In this document: one piece after another, positions 51,217-63,994 of the stretch
Numbering within the stretch: the first letter of the stretch is position 1
Layout: each line of letters opens with the position of its first letter
NCBI GenBank assembly: GCA_034766995.1
Contig: CM068315.1
Location: forward strand, 44,490,162-44,554,161
Length of the DNA: 64,000 bases
Direction: 5' to 3'
Origin: Acanthacorydalis orientalis
Taxonomy: Eukaryota; Arthropoda; Insecta; Megaloptera; Corydalidae
Position numbers and translations under genes: made by a program
The notes under the pieces: model-generated
The model's database searches: none
Seen by the model: the letters and a program-made list of their open reading frames with translations, nothing else
What the model was told of the DNA's origin: nothing

Positions 51217-51480
51217 AATATTTACATATTTGTATTTAAGTATTCTCAATCATACAATAAAAATAACAGGTACTAAATATAAAAGAAGAAACGCAATAAA
51301 TCATAGAAGAACGTAAAACCGTATAAATACGTTACAAAAATAAGTTCATAAAACATACATAAACATGAACGAAATCGTACACGTCGCGGTTTCAATATAA
51401 AATACAACTCCATATAAAATGAATACAGAAAACAACAAAATCTAAAAACATATTTTGATATATATTTCGGTTTCGTAGTA
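49270..51480. other. Presumed 5' intron, AT-rich
   Basis: No coding segment was seen. (TA)n tracts lie at about 49475-49515, 49770-49797, 50521-50590 and 51174-51212. Confidence 0.35.
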
Positions 51481-51504
51481 TGAGAATAACATAAAACGAC
51501 AAAG

Positions 51505-51875
51505 ATGGCAATAAACAAAACACAGTTCGACTGCAATAACAGTGGCAAAGTGCGAAGGGACCAAATCATTAGTTACGGAAATCGTCGACGAACGGCTTTA
51601 CTAACTGACATATTTATGGCATTGTTAGCATTCGTGTATTTGGTCGAACCATATTCCCGCGTTCACGTAATTGGTAACACTGAAGTATCATCGCATCAGC
51701 AACAAAAGACAAACGGCTTCCAAAGATATTACAATGTCGGTGTAATGATGGCATCGCACCTTGACTCCCCGTTTGACTTGGAACGTTGCGGACCTGCTGT
51801 CGACTTTGCCCTTGAAGTGGTCAACGAGAAATTTCTGAAAGCACATAATATTAAATTGCAGACAGTTGTAAGAAG
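51505..51875 (+). CDS. Receptor guanylate cyclase-like protein, first coding exon (partial)
   Basis: The exon starts at an ATG in good context (CAAAGATGG) and ends at AGAAG|GTAAGAAT, leaving 123 codons plus two bases. Residues 31-48 (ALLTDIFMALLAFVYLVE) form one hydrophobic stretch after a basic N-terminus, which fits a long signal peptide. From residue 74 the sequence RYYNVGVMMASHLDSPFDLE followed by RCGPAVDFALEVVNEKFL is the start of a type I periplasmic-binding-fold ligand domain (ANF receptor). The wording is closest in my recollection to insect Gyc32E-type receptor guanylate cyclases, which make cGMP at the cell surface. The cyclase and kinase-homology parts would lie in later exons, none of which I could recognise before the window ends. 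Another ANF-receptor-fold receptor cannot be excluded. Confidence 0.72.
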
Positions 51876-52371
51876 GTAAGAATATGGCTCCCTCTTTGCA
51901 AGTTTTTTAGTTTATGATTTTTATTCATGTTTAATGTTTTCTAAATACCTTCTTTTCTTGTACTTAAACACAATTAATAAATCAAATAGCTATAGAAATG
52001 GAAAAATAAATAATCAAAATGATTTAATAACCGAAAACATACAAGACATTAAATGAAAAATATATCAGTGAACACAAAATATAAACACAATAGGACAGTA
52101 CAAATTAATTAAAAAAATCAAATTTCTAGAGGCAGAGGTCATGTTAAAAAAGTACTGAAAATTTGATGAAATGCCAAAAAACATTTAGAGTGATAAATTG
52201 CAGACAGAGACAGAAAATTTAAAAAAATCATGGTTTAAATATTTAGAGTAGATTGAGGCTAGAAATTTCAAAAAAATAAATTGATTTGCATATAGACTCA
52301 ATCAGTGGACAAAAATTTGCCCACATACAATACTAGTTAAATTTCTATTATCAAAAAGGAATTTTCACTTC
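51876..52371 (+). other. Start of a presumed very long first intron
   Basis: GTAAGAATATGG begins the intron. No acceptor followed by a matching ligand-domain segment was recognised up to 64000, so the intron is probably longer than 12 kb and contains the repeats and the tRNA listed below. Confidence 0.35.
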
Positions 52372-52660
52372 AATTTCTCAAATGAATTGGTCGCTCATCC
52401 CGCAAACAACATGAAAAGTTTTGATGAAAACATGAAAAAATTGCTTATACACATTACGATAGCAATGTGATTATCTTCAAAGCACTGGAGTTCAGAAAAA
52501 TGTGTACTTTATAGATTTTTCCTATCTTAGAGCTTTAATCACATCGAAATGCGCATAAATATTAATCAAAAATAGATAATAATCGATTTTTAACATTTTT
52601 AATTAACTTTCATTTTTTTGTGATTTATGAGATGTGTGAAAAATTAATTTTTGAAAAGAA
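52372..52660. repeat. Dispersed foldback repeat, full-length copy
   Basis: TTTCTCAAATGAATTGGTCG then CTCATCCCGCAAAC opens the copy. The left arm is GCTTATACACATTACGATAG and the right arm is CATCGAAATGCGCATAAATA followed by TTAATCAAAAATAG. The middle (TTCAAAGCACTGGAGTTCAG, TTTATAGATTTTTCC) aligns by eye with the copy at 53.8 kb. Confidence 0.7.
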
Positions 52661-53322
52661 ATCCAAAAAGATAATTTTGTAAGTGAGAAGAAAGTTAAAA
52701 GAAGATATAAATCAAATATATCAAAATTTTTTCTGTGAAACAAGAACAGAAGAAATCGGACATATTTCTTAATTCCCTTTGACTTTTTTCTTGCTTTTAG
52801 AACTTTATTTTTTGTGACAAAATTTTAACTAGTATTAAACAAAATTAACTAACTGGAATATTTGATATTTTATATCAATTTTTAGAAATAAATTCTAAAA
52901 AGATTGCACATTGTAATAAATATGTACCAATTATATAAAACAATAAATTAAATCTATAATTTGGTCTTCATTAAAAGTCACGAATGATTTTTTTTAATGA
53001 AGAAAATATATTAAACTTGATTATTTGTACAAAAATATATATTAGGAATATTGAATTAAGACAAGAAAAAAATTGAATTAAAACCAAGTGAATGCCATAG
53101 TGGATTAATCAACAAATATGTACAAAAAAGTTTAAAAACTAAAACCAATATAATTTTAGAATTAAGTATGTCATCTATAATAATTTTTCTATAAAATTAA
53201 AAAAGCATTCCACTAAATAAAACCAATTCAAATAGTCAAAACATTTCATCAATGAATATTTTTTTATATAATTGTAAGCGTTGAATATTAAAACTGAAAC
53301 AAATGGATATTTTTTATATATG

Positions 53323-53386
<64 letters not shown>

Positions 53387-53784
53387 ATATATATATATTA
53401 TATTATATATTCAATATTTAATTATTCATATATGTAGAAAATAATTTTCAAATATGAAATTTTTATATATAATTAAATGTAAATAGAATCACAATTACAT
53501 TATTTATATTTTAAAAAATATTGTTTCATAATTGTGTTACAATTGGGTTAATTTATTTTATGTTAAATTTAAACCAAATTCAAAGGTTATGGTTAGATAT
53601 TTTTAAGTTTTTTAATCAAGTAAGAAAACGTAGAGTCATAGTTTTGGATTCCATTATTGCTTTTACAATTTAAAATAATACACAGAAAAATACATATATT
53701 TGAGTAGACGCATGGCGGTAATTTAATTAACCAACAGAAAATAAAATTAAAAAACAAAAATCATCAAGGATACTAAAATATTTC
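52661..53784. other. AT-rich sequence between two foldback repeat copies
   Basis: No gene was recognised. A compound (TA)n tract lies at about 53325-53400. Confidence 0.4.
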
Positions 53785-54075
53785 TTCCACAAATGAAAGT
53801 TTCACTCATCCTGTAAACAAAATTTATTATTAAACGAAAAAATGCAATAATTGATTATTGATCATTTTTAATTATTGCTTGTGTGCATTTCAAGAACGAT
53901 ATCATCTTCAGAACACTAAGGTACAGAAAAAGATTTTTTCTATGTAAACTTCTACAACTTGTAACTGTGAGGATTATGGCATACCCATCGAAATGCATAT
54001 AAGCAACAATCAGAAATGATCAATTACTGAAAATTTTTGGTCAGAATTTTTTTTTATATTTTATGTGATGAGAGA
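53785..54075. repeat. Dispersed foldback repeat, best-preserved copy
   Basis: The left arm at 53859-53891 (TGATCATTTTTAATTATTGC then TTGTGTGCATTTC) and the right arm at 53990-54022 (GAAATGCATATAAGCAACAA then TCAGAAATGATCA) are reverse complements with only about five mismatches over 33 bp. The 98-bp centre holds TCTTCAGAACACTAAGGTAC. The flanks TTCCACAAATGAAAGTTTCA on the left and a TGTGATGAGAG-like end on the right are shared with other copies. Confidence 0.75.
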
Positions 54076-54089
54076 AAAATGTATGTGTA

Positions 54090-54734
54090 AGCAAATTTAA
54101 TATCAAAACTTCAACTTGATAATACACTTATAAGATTTTTTTCAAAAGGTCGGTCTTGAAAATATATTAATCAAAACAAAATGAAAACAGCATTGTCTAC
54201 ATTCAACAAATTAATACTTGAAACGTCTTGGAAAATTATTTTAAATAATTATTCTTACAATTAGCGATTTCTAGTTTATTGCACATCAAAGTATGTAATA
54301 AAATTATTTTTTCCAAATATATTTTTAATTGATGAATTTAAAAAAAGTACAACAAAATTCTCTACATTTCAGCAATAAATATTGTTTATATATATTCACA
54401 AAATATATACGTGTTTGTTTGCACATAAGAAATATAAGATGTATCATACGAAGCTACGTACAGCATCTTATAAGAATTATCGGAAAATGACATAACACCA
54501 GAAATTCTATTTGTTCGTATGTTTGTTGTTTTGTTGTGATCCTCGAATAACATTACCGAGATCCGAAGGAAATCCGTATTGATTTCTTCTTGTTTAAATG
54601 TGACACTATCCCAGCTGGAGTGTTTCAACTGCTTCAAGTTTACTTTGACCGAGATCATTTAATGGATTTGTAATTAGACATAATAGGTCATTTAAACTGA
54701 AACGTTTGTTTAAGCGATTCTGTAATTAACGATC

Positions 54735-54831
<97 letters not shown>

Positions 54832-54950
54832 TGCAATTATTCTTGTTCATACGAAATGACACGTCATAGAGATTTACATTTTAATATATTCATACAGATT
54901 GATTTATTTTCTATATTTCATAATTTCTTCTTCTCTCCCTACATACACAC

Positions 54951-55014
<64 letters not shown>

Positions 55015-55234
55015 TATGTAAATAGAGGAGAGAGACAAATAGACAAGCCAAAACTATTACAGGAGACATTACAAAATATCCTCTTCTATAATCAAACTTT
55101 ATTTCCTTATGTCTAAATTAAATACGAAAAATCTATAACCTGAAGATAACATCTGACTCGTTGGATATTGTTAAGTAGCTATGAGATATTTTTTAGTTTC
55201 ATTGAGTTTTCATGTCAAGTATGTTTAGCATTTT
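54090..55234. other. AT-rich sequence with long (TA)n tracts
   Basis: No gene was recognised. TA tracts lie at 54739-54828 and 54957-55012. The open frame at 54386-54658 has a mixed composition but no family motif. Confidence 0.4.
54739..54828. repeat. (TA)n microsatellite, about 90 bp
   Basis: An uninterrupted alternating AT tract. Confidence 0.95.
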
Positions 55235-55239
55235 TTAAA

Positions 55240-55600
55240 TTATTAGGAGACAAACATCATATTAGGCATTGCATACTTTTAGCATTCCAGTTGAAAAAAA
55301 ATTCTGCCGAAGCTGTGGCAATGGTTGTTTAGCTTTGGAGGAAGGTGTTGTGATGCATAACATATGTAAAAAAATGCTAAAAAAAGTAGAAAAGGTCCGA
55401 AAATGCATTGACGACTTCATCGACTCAAATCCGTCATCTGTTTTCGACAGTAGATTCGTCAGTTAGCCAATACATAGAGCATAATTATATAAACTAATAC
55501 GGTATATTTTGAAGATTGAAATGTATTTCATTTTTCCATAAACATTCATTTTCTATAAAAAAAAGAGACTGAATTAATTTGCATACTTAATAATACCTTG
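55240..55600 (+). mobile_element. Internally deleted mariner, second lineage
   Basis: In one frame from 55246 the sequence gives GDKHHIRHCILLAFQLKKNS then AEAVAMVV and a stop, the N-terminal start of a mariner transposase (HIRH.LL.EF.KG..A.EA). A shifted frame then reads KVRKCIDDFIDSNPSSVFDS, the C-terminal W.DDFIASK-type block. The middle, including the catalytic residues, is deleted. The tail AATAAACATTCATTTTCTAT-like sequence and GACTGAATTAATTTGCATAC match the end of the relic at 30.9-31.2 kb, marking a common family. Confidence 0.7.
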
Positions 55601-55621
55601 CGTACTCTTTCTTATATGTAC

Positions 55622-55823
<202 letters not shown>

Positions 55824-55939
55824 ATATATTTATTATTAAATTTCATATATTTGACTTGATTTCCACAAGGAGTACTTTTGTAATGAATCCTGAAATGAAC
55901 CGTATTATATTTTTTTTATAAAAAAGTAATTCCACTGGT

Positions 55940-56023
55940 TGTCAGGTGTGGGGTTCGAACCCACGCTCCCTTTCGAGAACCAGAGCTTAAATCTGGCGCC
56001 TTAGACCACTCGGCCAACCTGAC
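55940..56023 (-). tRNA. trnL-UAA: tRNA-Leu (anticodon UAA)
   Basis: A complete class II cloverleaf reads on the - strand. The acceptor stem pairs GTCAGGT (56017-56023) with ACCTGAC (55941-55947), with discriminator A at 55940. The D arm has GGCCGAGTGGTCTAAGGC, with the A box. The anticodon stem CCAGA/TCTGG carries loop TTTAAGC, giving anticodon TAA at 55987-55989. A long variable arm (TTCTCGAAAGGGAGC) and the T arm GTGGG-TTCGAAC-CCCAC with the B box follow. There is no intron. It decodes UUA leucine codons, which are common in AT-rich genes. It lies antisense within the presumed intron of the 51.5-kb gene. Confidence 0.95.
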
Positions 56024-56029
56024 GATGTG

Positions 56030-57427
56030 TTATACGTTGATTCATGGCCAGATATACACACATATCAATGTACTTGTAAATAGTACATTGTACATAGATA
56101 CATCAAGTCTGTCTATTGTTTGTATGATTTACTGTATTTTTATTTAAACGCTAACAATTTAAAAAATAAGAAATTATTAGTGTATTAAAAATTTATAATA
56201 AAAATATGAATTACCACCTTGTTATTTTTAAAAACAGAAGTTTAAATATAAATACAAATTAAACACAACTATTTGAACTACAAAAACATTCGTGTGCAAA
56301 TATATTTTTGTTCTTTTTTCTGTGAAATACTGGGAAACATTTTCGCTTGAATTATTCTAATAATTATTCTAGTGACTACTGTTTATCAGAATTGACATTT
56401 AAAATTTTTAAATATTATTTGCATTCTTTTTTAATTATCTTTTTTTTAGAATTCGTAAGTACAGTTATAGTACCAAAAACTAAAGTTAATTATTAGTTAT
56501 TGAGGTAAAAAATTATGAAAATTTAATTTGAAAAGCAATTATATACAAATATACATATATATGTATATTTAGAGAGAGAGAGAGAGAAAGAAAGATGTAT
56601 GTTAGAGAAGTGTATGTACTTGACATGAATAAAAAATAAAATTAGACAAGATTAATTGAGTGTCGATTATTCTTGGAATAAGTGATTATTTGTAAAAAAA
56701 GGAATATTTTATTTATATTAAGTGTGATGTATTAAAATAAACAAGGTGCTATATTTATTTATTAGTTTTTTGGTATCTTTTTGTCTTTTTATCTGCATAA
56801 TTTATATTAGTCTGTTTACTTAAAGTAAATTTGCCAAATTAAATAAAAAGAGTTAAATGATTTCATTTGAATATACAATAATTCATTTCAAAAAAGATGC
56901 AACTGTGTCACAACATTATTAAAAAGTGAATTATAGTGCGTCTTTTTTAAGTTTATATATGTTGTATATTTATATCCGTGCTCTTATTATTTCCTTATAT
57001 TCAAACAAGGTCGGTATCATAAATCCTTACATTATGGAATATATTTCAAAGTAGATTACCGTATTGTTTTCGGAGTTTACTTCAAAGTTATTCTAAAGTA
57101 ACTACGTAGATAAATGTCTATACTTTGTATACCTTGGCTTCCTTGTTTGCTGCAGTAATAATACTTAAATTTATATTTTGACGCATAATATTTTTCTTCG
57201 TTTTAAAAAAAGTTTAATATATATATATATATATATATAATAAAAAAGGATTCCTATTTATACGATCATTCTAGTTTTTAGTTCTATTATTTTTGTTTTT
57301 CTATACATTTTTAATCCATGGAAATCCGAACAAAAAAGATGTAGTAATACTAAAAAAATACTATAAACACCATTAACTTTTATTTTACTTTTGGAAAATG
57401 TGTTATATACATAAATACACACACACG

Positions 57428-57480
<53 letters not shown>

Positions 57481-57484
57481 GATA
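56030..57484. other. AT-rich sequence
   Basis: No gene was recognised. An (AG)n run lies near 56571-56590, and (TA)n tracts at about 57217-57238 and 57430-57476. Confidence 0.4.
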
Positions 57485-57489
57485 TTGAT

Positions 57490-57928
57490 AAGTCACGTAA
57501 ACCGATCCTGACGTTGAAAAAGATTCTATTGTACGTTTGGTGGGATAGTACTGTCATAATTCATGTTAAGTTTCTAAAATCGGATGAAACAATTACCGCT
57601 GATGTTTATTGTCAATAATTAGAACGGTTACTTAACAAATTGTTGAAAAAACAACCGGCTTTGATCAGCAAAAATCGTGTCATACTACAACATGATAATG
57701 TCAGACCCAATGCCACAAAAACAACCCAAGAAAAAATAAAGCAGACTGAGAAGGATCTATGGAACATATTCTCAGAAATAAAAAGTTTCGAAATGTCAGT
57801 GGTATTCAAATTCACCTTGAATCATCTTTTTTATCACGCCAGTACATTTTTATGAGAGAAGAATTAAAAATTTATAGAATAGATGGTAAAAAGTCGTGGA
57901 TAATGATGGCGAATATGTAATTGATTAG
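57490..57928 (+). mobile_element. Mariner transposase catalytic and C-terminal relic
   Basis: The + strand reads KKILLYVWWDSTVIIHVKFL then KSDETITADVYCQ, a stop, and LERLLNKLLKKQPALISKNR, VILQHDNVRPNATKTTQEKI. This matches the WWD...H.E.L....T....Y..QL and QDNARPH blocks that carry two of the three catalytic Asp positions; here HDN keeps the Asp, while the usual RPH is RPN. After a frameshift come FYHASTFL in one frame and a tail ending DGEYVID in another (about 57895-57920), the usual terminus. The N-terminal third is absent and terminal repeats are not apparent. Confidence 0.8.
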
Positions 57929-57934
57929 AAAATA

Positions 57935-57996
57935 ATAGAAAATGGGACTCATATTTGTGTTTAAATTTGAAATAATTTATTATTTATGGATACTCC

Positions 57997-58057
<61 letters not shown>

Positions 58058-58082
58058 GTATATATATATATGTGTGTGTGTG

Positions 58083-58118
<36 letters not shown>

Positions 58119-58793
58119 TAGATAGAGAAAGAGAGAGAAAGAGAGATTGAAGGGTATGTTTTATTACAGTTTATGGCGTAGTTTGATGATTAAAACAAAC
58201 TTTCAGTATGATATCACATTACTAAACGTATCATTCAAACTACAGAGGAAGTAAAATCCAAAAAAACTATATCAAAATACTGAATACTTCAAATTATTTA
58301 ATAATTAAACTTTTGTGTCTGTATCGTATTTCTTTTTATGATGGTAGTATTTTTAATTTTTGTATTAATGAAAAAGATATAAGATTTTTCCTCCTTTACC
58401 AATCAAATAATTAATTGCTATACTTATTCGCAAATGTATTCAATTTGTTCTGTACGGAAACTAATAAAAAAAATATATTCTATTTTTATAGAAAATAAAT
58501 CAATTAAACGTAAAATTAAAATAGAATTATTGAAAATAAATTCCATCAAATATGTGGTTAATAAAAAATATGTCCACTTTATCCCTTTTATTTCCACTTT
58601 ATTTTTTTTATATACTTCCTATAATGCTTTATATAACATGAAATTTTCAAGAAACAAAAAAAAAGGAAAAACACAATTTGAAGTTATACACACTTATACG
58701 ACTTTAAAACTTTTCTTGTAAAGCTTAAAAATCAATAAATTTACACGTACTTCTCACTCAATCAACTTGACAATCAAATCAATACTTGTTTAA

Positions 58794-58845
<52 letters not shown>

Positions 58846-60296
58846 GAGAATTTATAGACAAATATGAAAATGATTAATGATTGAACATTTTTATTGCATA
58901 TTTTTAAAAATACTAAAATTTCAATTGAATTTCAAGACTACCAATATATATTTGTCATATATCCTTTTGTTTGTAAAAGATAATTGATCTCAGAGGAGTT
59001 ATAAAAATATGAATTATTATAGCATATGATTTATGTATGCAAGAACATATATATTCATTAAAATTACCTATTAGTACCAAAAACCGAATAATAAAACGTG
59101 CAGAGTTCCATATTGAACATATATTTACTTCATATATATCATATTCAAGATTACTTGGAAAAAATATTAACAGATTAAATTTGTCAAACATTAAACACAG
59201 CTCATTAATTTAGACAAAAAAATTGAAAAGATAAAATAATTAATAGTTAAATAATTCTAATAGTATATAAATTTATATGTGATTATTAATCTATATTTAT
59301 ATTTAGATACAAATAGAATCCCAACAATTATATGTGCCTTTTAAACATTGAAATATCACATGTTGAAATATATAATACATTAATATATTTTTAATTAAAA
59401 ACGTAGTTAATTGAACGTTTATCGTTTTATATAATTGTACGTTAAAGATAATAATATGAAAATATTATCATGTTGATTTTATGAATTCAAAAATTACAAT
59501 TCGTATTTATAAAACTTTTCAGAACGTGTCATTTGCAATGACTAATAATTTCTGAACAAATTTTACTTTAATTATTTCTTTTGAATAACTCGTTTGACTA
59601 TGTTTAAAAAGAAAACATAAAATCCACAGGGCATTCGCAGAGAAGAATTCTTCGGCTCAAAGAAACAGCCTTATTAAACTAATTGAAACTCGCATTTTTA
59701 AATTTACATTTATATATATACATAATTCCTTAGTTTCATTTACAATTCTGCACCGCGTATTAAATTTTTATACAATGAATGATTGCAGACATTAAACAAA
59801 TCTTACAATAATGAAAATATACCTTGGTCGAATAAAAACGTATTTTTTGTCGTATTATTTTCTTTTTTTGTACTTTTTTATTGAAAAATTATACATTTTC
59901 TTGTATATAAAAATTGATAATTATAAAAAAGATAAAACATAAAATAAAAAGTCTAATTGAGTTTTTTTAAGAAATTAATTACTATTTTATAATAAATGTT
60001 TATACTTCTGTTTATATATTATTATTGTTTAAAAATGGTATTGAGACTACTATAAAATAATGTTTTATACGTATAGGGTTTTAAATCAATGTTTGTGTAA
60101 AAAAACGGAAACCGAAAACAAAAATATTAATAACACATAAATTCAGCTATTAAACCTGTTTTTATGTATAAGCCTTTTTGACAATTTTACGAACAAAATC
60201 AATTTTTCTAGCCACTTATACGCAAACATTCATATAGCTTAGGTTTGTATTGTTTTACAGTATAAAAATAGAATCCATTATTTTCATGCAAATGTA
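57935..60296. other. AT-rich sequence
   Basis: No gene was recognised. A compound TA/TG tract lies at 58001-58120 and another TA tract at about 58799-58842. The open frames here show only chance-like Lys/Ile/Asn-rich composition. Confidence 0.4.
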
Positions 60297-60946
60297 CAGT
60301 TATTCTCAAAAGTATTCAGACAAAAGTCAGGTACATGTTTAATTAACTGTCACAAACACAAACAAAGAATACGTTTTTTAACAGTCATTATTTATACTTT
60401 TTAATGTCTATTTGTGTAGTACCAAGACATATTTTTAATACAATTTAAAAAAAAAATATTCATCACAAATTGTTAGCACAAAAGTATTCTGTGAAAGAGG
60501 TTTCTATCACTTGACATTAGTAGTATCATAATTTTAATATTTAGTTAAATAATATTTTAAATTAATAACGTATTGTAAACTCTTTAGTATTGAAATCATG
60601 TCTTCTCGATATTACTAGATCCCTCAACTTAAATTAAAAATCCAGGGAACAATTGCGAGGATCCCACCAGATATGTTAAGACGTGTAATGGAAAAATTCC
60701 GAATAAGATTACAGGAATACGTGCACGGAGATGCTTCTCATCTATCAAGCGTTATTTTTTAAAAATAAAATGGCCCGATATATCTAACAAGAATTTGCAA
60801 ACAAAATTATATAAAAATAAAAATTCATTAAATTATTGCATTTTGAAAATTTTCCGTTCCTCTGGTGAACCTTGTGTTCAGTTATTTGAAAGTATTATAA
60901 TAAAAGCTATTCTTTAATAATTAGCGCTGAATGTTTTGAGTAATAG
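60297..60946 (+). mobile_element. Tc1-like relic with degenerate inverted ends
   Basis: CAGTTATTCTCAAAAGTATT then CAGACAAAAG on the left is mirrored on the right by GCGCTGAATGTTTTGAGTAA then TAG. Inside, an open stretch at about 60640-60762 reads KIQGTIARIPPDMLRRVMEK then FRIRLQEYVHGDASHLSSVI and F-stop, the C-terminal end of a Tc1/mariner-superfamily transposase (I...IP..ML.RVM.NF..RLQ.C....G.HL.DVIF). The catalytic domain is deleted or unrecognisable, leaving about 650 bp. Confidence 0.65.
60640..60762 (+). pseudogene. Tc1/mariner-type transposase C-terminal fragment
   Basis: About 40 codons remain open up to a natural-looking stop after HLSSVIF. The RIPPDMLRRVMEKFRIRLQE helix is well preserved, in contrast to the rest of the element. 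No start codon or catalytic part remains, so it is a pseudogene. Confidence 0.7.
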
Positions 60947-60949
60947 ACA

Positions 60950-61307
60950 TGTTGAAATATCAATTTATTTTCAAGATTTAATTTTCTGGAACTCTCGAGT
61001 GATTTATTTTAAAAAATATTCAAATACTCGTATGTGTATTTATTCACAGCGATAAGTTTGTGTAAAAAAAAACAATGCCATTTCCGGCTATCCTCTTATC
61101 ACTTGTCCGCTGTCGCGTTTTCAGTTAAACGTATATTCTGCTTTTTCAAGGCTGTAAAAGGTTTTGAACATAAAAAGTCTTATCATAGGATCCTAAAATG
61201 TTTATGTTTGTTTCATTCGAGAAAGTTAGACGATTCCAGAAATCATCTGAATATTTTTATTGTTAGTATATGGTTCTGGTATTATGGCTAAGCTTCCTTT
61301 TAAATAA
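60950..61307. other. Unassigned sequence with an open frame
   Basis: An 85-codon frame at 61034-61291 is less AT-biased than its surroundings (CCGGCTATCCTCTTATCACT, GTCCGCTGTCGCG) but shows no family motif. It may be an old repeat. Confidence 0.3.
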
Positions 61308-61580
61308 ATTTTTCATTCTCCCCAAAACCCAAAAATATTTCTATGATAAAAATTTTGAATAAGTAATTATTGATCAATTTTGATTGCCCTCTATGCACAC
61401 TTCTAAGGCGATGCTAATCGCAAAACGTTAATTTATAGAAAAATCTTTCTCTTCTAATATTTTTTCTGTATTTTATTAATCTAATGATAAAAGCATCGTC
61501 AGTGAAATACGCATAAGGAATAATTAAAAAGAACCAATCATAAAACATTTTTCATTAACAAAATAATATTTGATTTGAAG
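61308..61580. repeat. Dispersed foldback repeat, full-length but diverged copy
   Basis: The left arm is TTATTGATCAATTTTGATTG then CCCTCTATGCACACTTCTAA. The right arm is GCATCGTCAGTGAAATACGC then ATAAGGAATAATTAAAAAG. The centre TTTATAGAAAAATCTTTCTC and TTTTTTCTGTATTTTATTAA follows the family order. Confidence 0.55.
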
Positions 61581-61584
61581 TGTA

Positions 61585-62577
61585 AGCAAAAACTTCATTT
61601 CCAAAATCTTTATTCTTCTTTTTTTCAAAAAAAAATAATAGAACTTTTTTAATTTTGTGTACTCTAATTACATATGGATTTTAACATGCTATTATATCAT
61701 CAAAAACGTGATTTTTAGCATTATTTGTGTAATTTAACAACTTCCTGTCTTTTTATGTTTTGTTTTGAAGATCAGAAAATGTTTAGAGTACTTGAGCATG
61801 GCCCTGACTAAAACATTTCCTCCTTTTTCAAACACTATTTTCGGATTTATACCTTTTTTTCGAAGAGATTTTTGTTTCTGTACTCTTTTGTTTTATATCC
61901 TACTACGGTATCACTCCTTTTCAACAATTCAGCATTTTCTGTACCATTTTCTTCTTTTTAAATAAAATTATTATACTTTAGCGTTCAGTCTTAAATTTTC
62001 TTGATTTTTTTATCCAGCCGTATGCTCCTAAATCATGAAACACTCACTTTAACAATCGGTAAATAGCTGAAGACGCAAAACAGCTTGTCATAGTTGAAGA
62101 ATCTTTTAATTCAATGTGTTTTTCGTCATTTATCCAAATACTTTTTTTCTTGATGTGTGCTGATTGAGTAATTTAATACACTTTTTAATTGGGCTTTTGT
62201 AAAATATTCTTTGGGTTTTTATTTTTTTCTTTTGGTTTTTTTTCTCTTACTTCTTTCTTTACGACAGACATCCAGGTTTTTTGAAACTTTTCCTGGATTT
62301 GAACACGAAAGCGCGATCGTTTACAAAGTCATATGCTGATTTTCCTCATTAAAATGATAACTTTGGCTGTTGTCAGGGCACCCTTCACCTCTAGGGACGG
62401 CCACTCGTATTGAGCTACATAACCCTTTCCATAGGCTGACCAGAAACATCGCCAAATTCGTGCAAAAAGAAACAGTTGTCGTGATACCAAAATTATAATT
62501 TTTCATGTAGCTTCGGGTTATCATTAATAATAATTTAATAGGAAATCTCTACGCGGTTTTTTACACAATATTTTGTT

Positions 62578-62634
<57 letters not shown>

Positions 62635-62713
62635 AAAGAAAATGTATTATATATTTAAAAGGAAACATAATTTATAATTATGTACTCTTAACAAATAAAT
62701 TCTAAATTTTGTG

Positions 62714-62798
<85 letters not shown>

Positions 62799-63942
62799 TA
62801 AGTACAAAAAAATTATGGTTATAAATAAAAAGTAAAAATTTTCCAGATGAACATTTTTAAAGTATTTATTAAATTCGAGTATAATTGATATTGAAAAAAA
62901 ATACGTAATAAAGAAACATAATTAGTATGTCTCGTATTCTTAATCCGTTAAAAATATCTCATAAAAATTTTCACAAGAACTGATTTTTCCATTCGTCGAA
63001 ATTCATTAATAAAACATACAATAATAAATCGCTGAAATCTGAACTCTTCACAGCATGGACCATAACTGAAAAGTTATATACCTGCTGACATCTCTGGGGT
63101 TTCATTATACCTATCTCTGCTTAACTGACTGAAAAGACGTTTTATTCGTGTTTCTAACTGCATTTCGGAGTCGTATTTCTTAAAATAAATTCCCCTTTCT
63201 ACCACACACGCATAGGTTTCAGAATTTTAGAAGAACAGCCAGAGGCTGAATTTATATGATATCGTAATAATTACGGTTGTAATAGCGTACAGTGAAGAAA
63301 TTGCTTGATTACAACGTTATGACTGAAACAAAACAATATGTAGACTGAACGGTGGAGCAGTTTTATTATTCTTGAAGGGCAGTATGTCAACGATACGACT
63401 CGAGATCGTTCACATGTACATATTCGTAATTAATTGTCCATGGCGATGACGCAAGTATCATTTACTCGCTTACTGTATATATTTGATTTTAAAACAACGT
63501 TTATACATTACGATACATGTGATTCATTAAGTGAATAATTTCTTCTATTATGATATTTTTATATCAATTTTCAAACGAATTAATAGTTTACGGCATTCAA
63601 TGGATTATTATTAATTTAATTTATGGGCACTCTTTTAATATATTATTTCTTCATAACAATTTATAAAAAAATTCTTAGTTCATTAGAAATATTAGAATGA
63701 AAAATTAATTAAATTTACGAAAATAGAAAATGCCACAGAAAAAGTGTAACGAAAATATTTCTCAAAATTTCAAGTTCGAAAATACCTTTTTTATTTTTTT
63801 ATAATTTACCATTTGAACCATGATATAATTTTCTCAAATATAATTTTTTTTTCTCCTCATTATTAAATAATATTTTTCAACTAACGTTATTAATACCTAC
63901 ATCAAAATTACTTCATTTTATAAGAGTTCATTTCATTTTAAT

Positions 63943-63994
<52 letters not shown>

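Noticed and set aside
51273..51569. 98-codon - strand frame overlapping the receptor exon
   Set aside because: It has no recognisable motif, and the opposite strand carries a clear ligand-binding domain start with a splice donor.
62321..62524. 67-codon - strand frame as a gene
   Set aside because: Composition hints at an old repeat fragment, but no family motif was recognised and neighbouring frames are equally suggestive.
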